Assembly (NCBI GenBank): GCA_045537915.1
Contig: JAZSQK010000065.1
Coordinates: forward strand, 1-64,000
Direction of reading: 5' to 3'
DNA length: 64,000 nt
DNA from: SFWF01 sp045537915
Lineage (GTDB): Bacteria; Bacillota; Clostridia; Oscillospirales; Acutalibacteraceae
Position 1 is the stretch's first letter; every line of letters begins with the position of its first letter. Shown here one piece after another: positions 15,827 through 23,796 of the stretch. The notes under the pieces were generated by a model, which was not told where the DNA came from, made no database searches, and saw only the letters and a list, made by a program, of their open reading frames with translations. A program made the translations under genes and the position numbers.

Positions 15827-17266
15827 TTACTCTCCTTTTTCACTCAACAGCTTTTGTCTTAGGTCCCAGAGCTCCTGTGACAGATCAACATAGTATGCAT
15901 GAGGATTTTCAAAACGCTTTACCTCATCCCACAAGTGATCCACACAATCCTTTCTGAAGGCCGATATCTCCTTAACCGTGGGAGAGGTGTAAACCTGTTT
16001 TCCCTTTTCCATTATCTTTATCTGAAGCTTTTTAGCCTTGAAGTTGGTTACGGTCTTACGCTTCCAGGTATGCACAGGGTCAAATATTACATAAGGCTTT
16101 GTGTCATCTATCTTTTCGTAGTTAAGACAGATAACATCGGCAATAGCCTTGCCCGTATCAGCGTCATAAAGTCGCCAGGGAATCTTAACACCGGGCAGGG
16201 TGATCTTAGCAATATTCTCACTTATCTTGATTTTAGGAATGATATTGCCCTCTTTGTCCTCTACTGCCGCAAGTTTGTAAACACCGCCGAAAACCGCTTC
16301 GCTTGAAGCCGTAATGAGTCTTTCGCCGACACCGAAGCTGCTGATTTTTGCTCCCTGACTGTCAAGCTCCTTGATAAGATGCTCGTCAAGCGAATTGGAA
16401 ACAACTATAGCGCAGTCGGGATAACCTGCATCGTCAAGCTTTTTTCTTATCTTTTTAGACAGGTATGCAATATCTCCGCTATCAATTCTGACACCCTTCG
16501 GTCTGTGGCCCTTAGGAGCCAGAACCTCGTCAAAGCACTTGATTGCATTCGGCAGTCCCGATTTAAGAACATTAAAGGTATCAATAAGCAGAGTACAGCT
16601 ATCGGGATATTGTTCGGCATAGGTCTTGAAGGCAGTATATTCATCCTCAAAAAGCTGAACCCAGCTATGTGCCATTGTTCCGGAAGCGATTACACCGAAA
16701 TCCTTTGCGGTTTTGACATTTGAAGTACCAAGGCAACCGCCGATAACTGCAGCTCTTGCACCATAGTAGGCTGCATCATATCCGTGAGCACGTCTTGCAC
16801 CGAATTCCATAACAGGTCTGTTCCCTGCAACCGAACAAATTCGGTTTGCCTTTGTAGCTATAAGCGACTGATGGTTTATTGTAAGCAGAACCATCGTTTC
16901 AACCAAAAAAGCCTGTATAGCGGGGCCTCTGACCGTGACTATCGGCTCCATCGGGAAAATCGGCGTGCCTTCGGGCACCGCCCAAACATCGCACTCAAAC
17001 TTAAAATCACGAAGATAATCAAGAAACTCGTCACAGAAAAGGTTAAGTCCTTTCAGATACTCAATATCACTTTCATCAAAATGCAAGTTGTTAAAATATT
17101 CTATCAACTGTTCAAGTCCCGCCATAATGGCATATCCGCCCTTGTCGGGCACACGGCGGAAGAACATATCGAAATATGTTATCTTATCCCTCATATCACT
17201 CTGCAGAATTCCATTTGACATGGTCATTTCATACAGGTCCATAAGCATTGTTAAATCTGTTCTCAT
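15827..17266 (-). CDS. pncB: Nicotinate phosphoribosyltransferase
   Basis: A 479-residue NAPRTase that makes nicotinate mononucleotide from nicotinate and PRPP, feeding NAD salvage. Recognisable segments are LTMLMDLYEMTMSNGI at the N-terminus, EFGARRAHGYDAA, GTMAHSWVQ, LLIDTFNVLKSGL, and GVRIDSGDIAYLSKKIR. The ATG at 17266 gives the family's usual N-terminus but has only a weak SD (AGGATG). An in-frame ATG at 17320 has GGGAG upstream and would add 18 residues; which is used is open. No nadD or nadE gene is adjacent. Confidence 0.93.
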   Translation of the reverse strand: MRTDLTMLMDLYEMTMSNGILQSDMRDKITYFDMFFRRVPDKGGYAIMAGLEQLIEYFNNLHFDESDIEYLKGLNLFCDEFLDYLRDFKFECDVWAVPEGTPIFPMEPIVTVRGPAIQAFLVETMVLLTINHQSLIATKANRICSVAGNRPVMEFGARRAHGYDAAYYGARAAVIGGCLGTSNVKTAKDFGVIASGTMAHSWVQLFEDEYTAFKTYAEQYPDSCTLLIDTFNVLKSGLPNAIKCFDEVLAPKGHRPKGVRIDSGDIAYLSKKIRKKLDDAGYPDCAIVVSNSLDEHLIKELDSQGAKISSFGVGERLITASSEAVFGGVYKLAAVEDKEGNIIPKIKISENIAKITLPGVKIPWRLYDADTGKAIADVICLNYEKIDDTKPYVIFDPVHTWKRKTVTNFKAKKLQIKIMEKGKQVYTSPTVKEISAFRKDCVDHLWDEVKRFENPHAYYVDLSQELWDLRQKLLSEKGE

Positions 17267-17346
17267 TTTTGCACATCCTATCAAATTTCGGCAAATTAAA
17301 GGCTTCAGGTTTCGTGTCATCAAAACAAAATCTCCCTTTAACTCAA

Positions 17347-17375
17347 ATTATATATCAAATTTTATAAAACCGCAA
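17347..17375 (-). promoter_or_regulatory. pncB promoter
   Basis: Minus strand -35 TTGCGG (17370-17375), 17-bp spacer, -10 TATAAT (17347-17352). Confidence 0.68.
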
Positions 17376-17382
17376 TATTAAA

Positions 17383-17411
17383 TTGACTTTATTTACTTTT
17401 ATATATATAAT
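17383..17411 (+). promoter_or_regulatory. galT promoter
   Basis: TTGACT (17383-17388), 17-bp spacer, TATAAT (17406-17411). It is divergent from, and only 7 bp away from, the -35 of the pncB promoter. Confidence 0.75.
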
Positions 17412-17442
17412 TATTAGAGATTATCTACAGGGAGACAAAACA

Positions 17443-18939
17443 ATGATAAACACACTCATAAAACAACTTTGTAACTATGCGGTTTCTTGCGGTCTTATCA
17501 AAGAAGATGACCGAATTTACTGCACAAACAGACTGCTTGAGCTGTTGAACCTTGACAGCTACAGTGAACCCGAGTTTTGCGAAGAGGCAGAGCTTGAGGA
17601 TATTCTGAAAGGTATTTTAGATTTTGCTGTAGAACAGAATATAATAGAGGACTCGGTTGTTTTCCGTGATCTCTTTGATACAAAGCTTATGAGCGTGTTT
17701 ATGCCTATGCCAAGCCAGATTCGCAAAAAGTTTTGGGAGCTTTATGCTGTTTCTCCGAAGGCCGCAACCGACTACTACTACAAGCTCAGCCAGGACAGTG
17801 ATTATATCCGCCGTTATCGTGTAAAGAAGGATATGCGTTGGGTAACCTCTACCCCTTACGGAGACATTGATATTACAATTAACCTTTCAAAGCCCGAAAA
17901 AGACCCCAAGTCTATTGCTGCCGCAAAGCTTATGCCACAGACAGGCTATCCCAAATGTCTGCTTTGCGCTGAAAACGAAGGTTATGCGGGTAGAATAAAT
18001 CACCCTGCCCGACAGAACCACAGGGTAATTCCAATAAGCATAAACAACACTCCTTGGATGATGCAGTTTTCTCCCTATGTTTATTACACCGAGCACTGCA
18101 TCTGCTTTAACACAAAGCACACCCCTATGGCAATCAATACCGATACCTTCAGAAAGCTGCTCAGCTTTGTTGAACAGTTTCCGCACTATTTTGTCGGTTC
18201 AAACTCTGATTTGCCTCTCGTTGGCGGTTCTATCCTTGCACACGACCATTTCCAAGGCGGCCGCTACACCTTTGCTATGATGAAGGCACCAATAATTAAA
18301 GAAATAAGCTTTGACGGCTTCTCGGATGTAAAGGCAGGAATTGTAAAATGGCCTCTTTCGGTCATCAGATTAAAATGCAAGGAGAGCGGCAGAATCATTG
18401 AACTTGCCGATAAGATTCTTTCCTGTTGGCGCTCCTACACCGATGAGAAAGCCTTTATTTTTGCCGAAACCGACGGCGAGATTCATAACACGCTTACACC
18501 TATTGCCTATAAGGATGGGGATGAGTTTGTGCTTGATATCGCCCTTCGTAACAACATTACTACAGAGGACACTCCTGAGGGCTTCTATCATCCCCACAAG
18601 CATTTGCACCACATCAAAAAAGAAGGCATCGGTCTTATTGAGGTAATGGGACTTGCCGTCCTTCCATCCAGACTTAAAGTCGAGCTTAATGCGCTCAAGG
18701 AGGGTATTTTAAGCGGTTCGGACCTTTATGCCAACACCCTTACTGCCCACCACGCCGACTGGGCATACAAGTTTATTAAGAATTATGAGAATATAACGGC
18801 TGAGAATATTGATGACATTATTCGCAAAGAGGTTGGTCTTGCTTTTGCCGAATGTCTTGATTACTGCGGAGTTTTCAAACAGACCGAGGATGGTCTTGCC
18901 GCATTTATGAGATTTGTTTCGGCTGTTGAAACGAGGTAA
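17443..18939 (+). CDS. galT: UDP-glucose--hexose-1-phosphate uridylyltransferase (Firmicutes type)
   Basis: A 498-residue class II GalT of the Leloir pathway, which swaps UMP between UDP-glucose and galactose-1-phosphate. TPYGDIDITINLSKPEKDP, CLLCAENEGYAGR and the His motif GGSILAHDHFQGG are family landmarks; HPHKHLHHIKKEGIGLIEVMG lies near the C-terminus. GGGAGAC precedes the ATG at 17443; upstream residues in the same open frame fall in the promoter. No galactokinase or epimerase is nearby, so the other pathway genes must lie elsewhere. It begins a five-gene plus-strand run. Confidence 0.94.
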   Translation: MINTLIKQLCNYAVSCGLIKEDDRIYCTNRLLELLNLDSYSEPEFCEEAELEDILKGILDFAVEQNIIEDSVVFRDLFDTKLMSVFMPMPSQIRKKFWELYAVSPKAATDYYYKLSQDSDYIRRYRVKKDMRWVTSTPYGDIDITINLSKPEKDPKSIAAAKLMPQTGYPKCLLCAENEGYAGRINHPARQNHRVIPISINNTPWMMQFSPYVYYTEHCICFNTKHTPMAINTDTFRKLLSFVEQFPHYFVGSNSDLPLVGGSILAHDHFQGGRYTFAMMKAPIIKEISFDGFSDVKAGIVKWPLSVIRLKCKESGRIIELADKILSCWRSYTDEKAFIFAETDGEIHNTLTPIAYKDGDEFVLDIALRNNITTEDTPEGFYHPHKHLHHIKKEGIGLIEVMGLAVLPSRLKVELNALKEGILSGSDLYANTLTAHHADWAYKFIKNYENITAENIDDIIRKEVGLAFAECLDYCGVFKQTEDGLAAFMRFVSAVETR

Positions 18940-18944
18940 TTTAT

Positions 18945-19871
18945 ATGCTCGATAATTTTCTCACCGTATTTCTTCAGGTAACCATACTGTTTGCGCTTAT
19001 GGCTTTTGGATTTGCCGGTGGAAAATTTAAAATTATTAACGACAACGGCTCAAGGGTAATGTCAAATGTTGTTCTTACCTTTGTCACTCCCTGTCTTATA
19101 ATAAATTCCTTTAATATTGATTATGACCCATCAAAACTAAAAGGACTCCTAATCAGCTTTGTTGCCTCTTTTCTCATACACCTTTTTTCAATTCTTTTGG
19201 TCCATCTAGTTTTTAAGGGAGATAACCTCAAAAGACTGCGTGTGCTCAGGTTTGCCGCCGTTTTTTCAAATGCAGGATATATGGGGCTTCCCTTGCAGGA
19301 AGCAGTCCTCGGCGCAGACGGAGTTTTCTACGGCTCTATTTATGTTGCCGTTTTTAACATAATAATATGGACATACGGCGTCTTTTGTATGGACGGAGAT
19401 ATAAAATCTGTTTCGGCTAAAAAACTGCTTTTTAATCCCGGAATTATTGGGGTTGTTATAGGTCTTATTTTCTTCTTTTTACCCATCAGTCTGCCCTTCC
19501 CCGTTTCTTCGGTGGTATCCAGTATGGCATCATTAAACACGCCCTTAGCTATGATAGTTATAGGTTTTTATCTGTCACAGAGCAATGTTCTCAAGGCCTT
19601 GAGGGACAAGTCGGTATATCTGGTGCTAGGTCTCCGACTTATCTTTATTCCTCTTGTTTGCCTCTTTGTGATGATACTTTGCGAATTAAAGGGCTCGGTG
19701 CTTATCTCTATGGTAATCGGTGTCTGCGCTCCCGTAGCCGCCGCAACCTCAATGTTTTCCACCAAATATAATAACGATATAGAACTTTCGGTAAATCTTG
19801 TCACTATTACTACCATACTTTCAATTATCACAATGCCTTTAATAGTAGCGTTGGCCCAACTATTCGCTTAA
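18945..19871 (+). CDS. AEC-family transporter (auxin efflux carrier type)
   Basis: A 308-residue membrane protein with about ten hydrophobic segments. The motif FAAVFSNAGYMGLPL and the C-terminal PVAAATSMFSTKYNNDIE are typical of the AEC family (malate/auxin permease-like). Members move organic acids or amphipathic anions, with the substrate not predictable here. It starts 5 bp after galT with AACGAGG as SD and is followed by the HPr-kinase-like gene after 12 bp. Confidence 0.88.
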   Translation: MLDNFLTVFLQVTILFALMAFGFAGGKFKIINDNGSRVMSNVVLTFVTPCLIINSFNIDYDPSKLKGLLISFVASFLIHLFSILLVHLVFKGDNLKRLRVLRFAAVFSNAGYMGLPLQEAVLGADGVFYGSIYVAVFNIIIWTYGVFCMDGDIKSVSAKKLLFNPGIIGVVIGLIFFFLPISLPFPVSSVVSSMASLNTPLAMIVIGFYLSQSNVLKALRDKSVYLVLGLRLIFIPLVCLFVMILCELKGSVLISMVIGVCAPVAAATSMFSTKYNNDIELSVNLVTITTILSIITMPLIVALAQLFA

Positions 19872-19883
19872 ATCGGAGGGTTT

Positions 19884-20597
19884 ATGATAAAAATTAAATT
19901 AGCGGGACTAAGAATACAGATAGAAAACAGCTATTCTGCGGTCGAGCGACTGTGTCGTGAATATATGTCGGATTTTGAGGGTTGTCCCGATATATCGGTT
20001 AAAATAACCGATGAGGAAATTGCTCAAAACCGCACTGTTTTTTCCCGTGAGTTCAATGATGGGTATCTTGAGTCTGTGTGCATATACAGAGCAATTTGCA
20101 AGAAGCTTCCCCTCTTTGACCGAATTATGCTTCATTCTTCAATAGTGAAAACGGGCAACAAGGCGGTTGCTTTTTGCGGAAAAAGCGGAGTTGGAAAAAC
20201 GACCCACACAAAGCTATTACTAAAAAACTACCCTGAGCTTAAGGTTATAAACGGCGACAAGCCTATCCTTTGGATAACGAATAATGAGATTTTGGCTCTG
20301 CCTTCCCCTTGGGCAGGAGATGACGGTCTTAAAAGTCTTGAACAGGCGCCCCTTGATACCCTTTGCTTTCTTAAACAGGCAGATGAAAACCGTCTTGTAA
20401 CTCTTGAAAAAAACGAGGCATTATCCCTTTTGCTCGGACAGTTTATAGTTCCCGCAGAACCCCTTGCTGCCGCCAAGCATCTTGAGCTTGTAGACCGCTT
20501 ACTTGACAGCTGTAAGCTTTACAAATTATATTGCACAGAGGACGATAGCGCCGCTGTGTTATCTTATAAAAAACTTATTAAAGGAGAAACTTTATGA
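19884..20597 (+). CDS. HPr kinase/phosphorylase-like P-loop protein
   Basis: A 237-residue protein with a single clear Walker A, FCGKSGVGKTTHTKLLL (about residues 92-108), preceded by MLHSSIVKTGNKAVAFCG and followed by VINGDKPILWI. This pattern resembles the C-terminal kinase domain of HprK-related proteins, but the true HprK signature and N-terminal domain are absent, so it is not the catabolite-control HPr kinase itself. Relatives occur beside peptide-maturation and unknown clusters. It overlaps mscL by 4 nt (ATGA). Function is unassigned. Confidence 0.7.
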   Translation: MIKIKLAGLRIQIENSYSAVERLCREYMSDFEGCPDISVKITDEEIAQNRTVFSREFNDGYLESVCIYRAICKKLPLFDRIMLHSSIVKTGNKAVAFCGKSGVGKTTHTKLLLKNYPELKVINGDKPILWITNNEILALPSPWAGDDGLKSLEQAPLDTLCFLKQADENRLVTLEKNEALSLLLGQFIVPAEPLAAAKHLELVDRLLDSCKLYKLYCTEDDSAAVLSYKKLIKGETL

Positions 20598-21187
20598 AAA
20601 AATTTTTCGAGGAATTCAAAAAATTCGTAACCAGAGGTAATGTTATCGACATGGCTGTCGGTGTAACCGTAGGTTCTGCCTTCACAGCAATAGTAAACTC
20701 GGTAACAAACAACATCATCAAGCCCTTTATTAACTGGATAATCGGAATGATTATCGGAGCAGAAACTCTCAGCGACTGCTTTACCTTCCTTGGCAAGCCC
20801 GCAACCGATGCTACAGGCGCTATAGATCTTGCAAACTCTATTTACATAGACTGGGGAGCTTTTATAAACGCCGTTATCAACTTCTTTGTAATTGCCTTTG
20901 TTCTTTTCTGCATCGTTAAGGCTATTAACACCCTTACCGAGCAGCAACAGGCTGTAACCGCAAAGCTGCTTAGCGGCGTTATAAGCAGAGCAGACAAAAA
21001 GGAAATGAGAAATCAAGGAATTTCCCTTAAGGATAAGACTGCTGTTGAGGCATATTTTAAGGCAAAAGAACTCGCCGCCGAGGCCGCTAAAGCCGAGGAA
21101 GAGGAAAAGGCACGACTTGAGCGTGAAGCTAATCCCACAACCGAAGAATTACTTAAAAAGATTATTGTTCTCTTAGAGAAAAAATAA
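20594..21187 (+). CDS. mscL: Large-conductance mechanosensitive channel MscL
   Basis: A 197-residue channel that opens under membrane tension to relieve osmotic downshock. EFKKFVTRGNVIDMAVGVTV (residues 7-26) and GSAFTAIVNSVTNNIIKPF mark the N-terminus and TM1; TM2 lies near residues 96-115. Ordinary MscL is about 130-150 residues; here the tail after residue 125 is long, charged and Ala/Glu/Lys-rich (AKELAAEAAKAEEEEKARL), predicted helical. AAAGGAG precedes the ATG, which overlaps the kinase-like gene. Confidence 0.95.
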   Translation: MKKFFEEFKKFVTRGNVIDMAVGVTVGSAFTAIVNSVTNNIIKPFINWIIGMIIGAETLSDCFTFLGKPATDATGAIDLANSIYIDWGAFINAVINFFVIAFVLFCIVKAINTLTEQQQAVTAKLLSGVISRADKKEMRNQGISLKDKTAVEAYFKAKELAAEAAKAEEEEKARLEREANPTTEELLKKIIVLLEKK

Positions 21188-21195
21188 GGTATAAT

Positions 21196-21224
21196 AAAAC
21201 CGTAGGGACCTTCCCTACGGTTTT
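21196..21224 (+). terminator. Terminator after mscL
   Basis: Stem AAAACCGTAGGGA / TCCCTACGGTTTT with a 3-nt loop, then ATATAG; the T-run is inside the stem end. Confidence 0.85.
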
Positions 21225-21241
21225 ATATAGGATGTGATTAT

Positions 21242-22243
21242 TTGAAACGCATACTGCTTATCCTTACAGGCGGTACTATAGGCAGCAAAATTTTAAATGA
21301 CGGCACCATTGCACCAAAGGGCGAATCTCAACTTCTTTCCCTTTCAAGACCACGGCTCTGTAATGACATAGAATTCGAGGTTTTAGAGCCTTTTAGCATT
21401 CTCAGTGAAAACATAACACTAAAGCACCAAGAAGATCTTATAAACGAAATTAAAGCAAAATGCGACAACGGATTTGACGGTATTATAGTTGCTCACGGAA
21501 GCGATACCCTTTCATACACATCTGCTCTGTGCGCTATGGCGCTGAGATTTATACCGATACCGCTTGTATTTATAGCATCCGACAGGGTCCTCAGTGACCC
21601 ATTATCTAACGGTATTGATAACTTTTTGAGTGCCGTTCAGCTTATTGCTGACAATTGCATAAAGCGTGGTATATTTGTCTGCTATAAAAACTATGATAAT
21701 GAAAACTGTGTTTATCTTGGCACAAGGCTTTGTGAAGCAGACCCGTTTTTCGACTCATATCATAGCTTTGACGGCTCGTGCTTCGGATATATATCTAACG
21801 GAAATTTTATCCTAAATCCCAATCGGTTTGCTCCTTCATTAGAAGAAGTAACCAGGGAAAAATCCGATTTGTTTAAGCAAAAAATAATGTTAAAGAATTC
21901 CGTAGCCCTGCTTCGCTCGTCCCCCGCCTTTGACTATGCAAGATTTGATGTTTCCTCCCTTTCTGCCGTAATCAATTACGGATACCACAGCGGAACGGTA
22001 AACACCCAAAGCTTTCTTGAGTTTGCAAAAAAATGTTATGACAAAGGTGTCGATGTATGGCTTGCCTCCTTTAAGGATAAGGATTCTCCGATATATGAAA
22101 GTCTTTCAGAAATTCTTTCCTTGCCCAATGTAAAAAGGCTTTATAATATCTCTCCCGAAGCCGCATATGCAAGACTTGCTCTGGCATATTCTTACGACAT
22201 TAACCTTACCGATAAGAATATGTATTATGAATCTATAGAATAA
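21242..22243 (+). CDS. Asparaginase/glutaminase family protein (type I L-asparaginase)
   Basis: A 333-residue member of the asparaginase family that hydrolyses asparagine to aspartate and ammonia. The first catalytic Thr is in ILTGGTIGSK (residues 7-16), the second triad sits in IVAHGSDTLSYTSA. There is no signal peptide, consistent with the cytoplasmic type I enzyme, although overall it is divergent. A TTG start at 21242 is used, with AGGATG upstream. It follows a terminator, so it may have a separate, unrecognised promoter or rely on read-through. Confidence 0.85.
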   Translation: MKRILLILTGGTIGSKILNDGTIAPKGESQLLSLSRPRLCNDIEFEVLEPFSILSENITLKHQEDLINEIKAKCDNGFDGIIVAHGSDTLSYTSALCAMALRFIPIPLVFIASDRVLSDPLSNGIDNFLSAVQLIADNCIKRGIFVCYKNYDNENCVYLGTRLCEADPFFDSYHSFDGSCFGYISNGNFILNPNRFAPSLEEVTREKSDLFKQKIMLKNSVALLRSSPAFDYARFDVSSLSAVINYGYHSGTVNTQSFLEFAKKCYDKGVDVWLASFKDKDSPIYESLSEILSLPNVKRLYNISPEAAYARLALAYSYDINLTDKNMYYESIE

Positions 22244-22270
22244 AAAAACGCCGCAATAGCGGCGTTTTTT
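22243..22270. terminator. Bidirectional terminator
   Basis: Stem AAAAAACGCCGC / GCGGCGTTTTTT between the asparaginase gene and convergent thiT. Confidence 0.92.
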
Positions 22271-22271
22271 A

Positions 22272-22823
22272 TTATCTGTTAAACATTTTTTCCATTCTTT
22301 TCAGCACTGGGCGAAGAAGTGTCATAAGTATTATGCATACAAGACTGCTCGGAAGCATATAGACGAGGTTGTAAAGCACCGAGAAGGTAACGGGGTTTGC
22401 TATTTCTCCAAACCAGCTTACCTCTGTCGGAACGGTAATAAGATATATTGTTACTCCGCTTATAAAGTGGATAACAAACCTTGCAAGGCAGCCGATAAAG
22501 GAGGAAAGCTCTATTGCCCAGCTCTTTCCCTTAAACAGTCCTGCTATTCCGACTGCGCCGTAGGCAAGTACATAATCGAGCAGCACCGAAGGCAGTCCAT
22601 AGCCTATACTGCTGCCGATAAGGCATTTTATAAAGCCAAACACAAGGCCTGAGGTTGTTCCCCAAATAACGCCGTGTCTGTAGGCAAGAATAAGCAAAGG
22701 CAGCATGGTAAAGTTTATGGACCCGCCGTTTGCCCCCAGTTGAATCTCGATAAACGAGAGTACGGTTGCAAGTGCAATCATAACGCCGCACTCGCAAAGT
22801 GTGTAAAGATGTTTTTTCTTCAT
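22272..22823 (-). CDS. thiT: Thiamine transporter S-component ThiT
   Basis: A 183-residue membrane protein with about six hydrophobic segments, homologous to the thiamine-specific substrate-capture subunit of energy-coupling factor (ECF) transporters. Segments MIALATVLSFIEIQLGANGG, LPLLILAYRHG and RFVIHFISGVTIY match ThiT. It would work with a shared EcfA-EcfA'-EcfT module encoded elsewhere. The upstream TPP riboswitch independently supports thiamine uptake. AAGGAGAATG precedes the ATG at 22823. Confidence 0.93.
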   Translation of the reverse strand: MKKKHLYTLCECGVMIALATVLSFIEIQLGANGGSINFTMLPLLILAYRHGVIWGTTSGLVFGFIKCLIGSSIGYGLPSVLLDYVLAYGAVGIAGLFKGKSWAIELSSFIGCLARFVIHFISGVTIYLITVPTEVSWFGEIANPVTFSVLYNLVYMLPSSLVCIILMTLLRPVLKRMEKMFNR

Positions 22824-22846
22824 AAGGCATTCTCCTTAAAATTAAA

Positions 22847-22877
22847 TTTGCCGCACAGGAAATCCCAGTGCGGCAAA
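22847..22877 (-). terminator. TPP riboswitch expression-platform terminator
   Basis: Minus strand stem TTTGCCGCAC / GTGCGGCAAA with an 11-nt loop followed by TTTAATTTT, between the aptamer and the thiT SD. It would form when TPP is bound. Confidence 0.78.
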
Positions 22878-22900
22878 ATCATTTCAAGAAACTTTCAGAT

Positions 22901-22980
22901 CTTCCTACGCCGGTATTATCCGTATCAGGTTAAAGGGTTCAAGCATTATGCTCATCTCAGCCTTTCGGCACCCCTGATCA
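22901..22980 (-). promoter_or_regulatory. TPP riboswitch aptamer (THI element)
   Basis: Minus strand carries the conserved series GGGGTGCC, GGCTGAGATGA, GAACC, AACCTGATACGGATAA, TACCGGCGTAGGAAG in order and spacing. It senses thiamine pyrophosphate and switches off thiT. Confidence 0.97.
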
Positions 22981-23007
22981 CTATTTAATTTTCTGTTCGG
23001 CACTGTC

Positions 23008-23036
23008 ATTATATGCCAAATCTAAACCGAAGTCAA
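23008..23036 (-). promoter_or_regulatory. thiT promoter
   Basis: Minus strand -35 TTGACT (23031-23036), 17-bp spacer, -10 TATAAT (23008-23013), 28 bp before the aptamer. Confidence 0.82.
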
Positions 23037-23043
23037 GTAAAAT

Positions 23044-23784
23044 TTATTCGTCAAGCGCATAACGCTTATTACTGTAATAGTAATAATACTGATCGTAATA
23101 ACTTGAACTGTCCTCTGCAGAATTATAATTGTTAAGCACTGTTCCCAGTATCTTGCTGTTAACTGCTTCGTATCTGGTTACAACCTCTTTGACCTGATCA
23201 ATTGTGGCGTAATTCTGTCTTATTACAAGAATAGCGCCGTCACAGTTCTGAGAAAGAGCCACCGCATCGGTAACGATAGCCGCCGGAGCAGTATCGCAGA
23301 TAATATAATCAAAACGTTCTTCGAGTTTTTGGAGCATATCCCTTGCCCTCTCACTGTTAAGAAGCTCAGACGGATTTGGGGGGGTAGGTCCTGCAAGCAT
23401 AACATAGAACTTAAGATCATCAAGGTAACCGATAGCATTGTCAAGCTCTGTAGTTCCGCTCAAAACGGTAGAGATGCCAAATTTGGAGCTATGCTTTATG
23501 CGCAGATACCTATGAACCTTAGGCTTTCTGAGGTCGCAGTCCAAAAGGACAACCTTCTTACCTGTCTGCGCCAAAGAAATTGCAAGATTTATTGAAAGAC
23601 AGGTCTTTCCTTCTCCCGAAAGAGAGCTTGTAATAACAAACTTCTTGTAGTTGTTAGCCGAAGCCAAAAACTCGACATTAGTACGAAGCGCCTTATATGC
23701 CTCTGTATAAACAAAAGGCTGTTTTGAGGTCAATATATCTGCAGCGCTGTCTTTATTTATTTTTTTCTTCATTGATTTCTTCAC
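23044..23784 (-). CDS. Capsular polysaccharide tyrosine kinase (BY-kinase, CpsD/YwqD type)
   Basis: A 246-residue bacterial tyrosine kinase. Walker A is SSLSGEGKT (about residues 53-61), Walker A' VVLLDCDLRKPKVHR, Walker B IICDTAPA. The C-terminus ends in a tyrosine cluster (SYYDQYYYYYSNKRY), the autophosphorylation tail. It controls exopolysaccharide chain length with its membrane activator, encoded just upstream. A GTG at 23784 follows GGGAGG with 7-nt spacing. No glycosyltransferases or flippase are in this window. Confidence 0.93.
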   Translation of the reverse strand: MKKSMKKKINKDSAADILTSKQPFVYTEAYKALRTNVEFLASANNYKKFVITSSLSGEGKTCLSINLAISLAQTGKKVVLLDCDLRKPKVHRYLRIKHSSKFGISTVLSGTTELDNAIGYLDDLKFYVMLAGPTPPNPSELLNSERARDMLQKLEERFDYIICDTAPAAIVTDAVALSQNCDGAILVIRQNYATIDQVKEVVTRYEAVNSKILGTVLNNYNSAEDSSSYYDQYYYYYSNKRYALDE

Positions 23785-23796
23785 AATAAAACCTCC

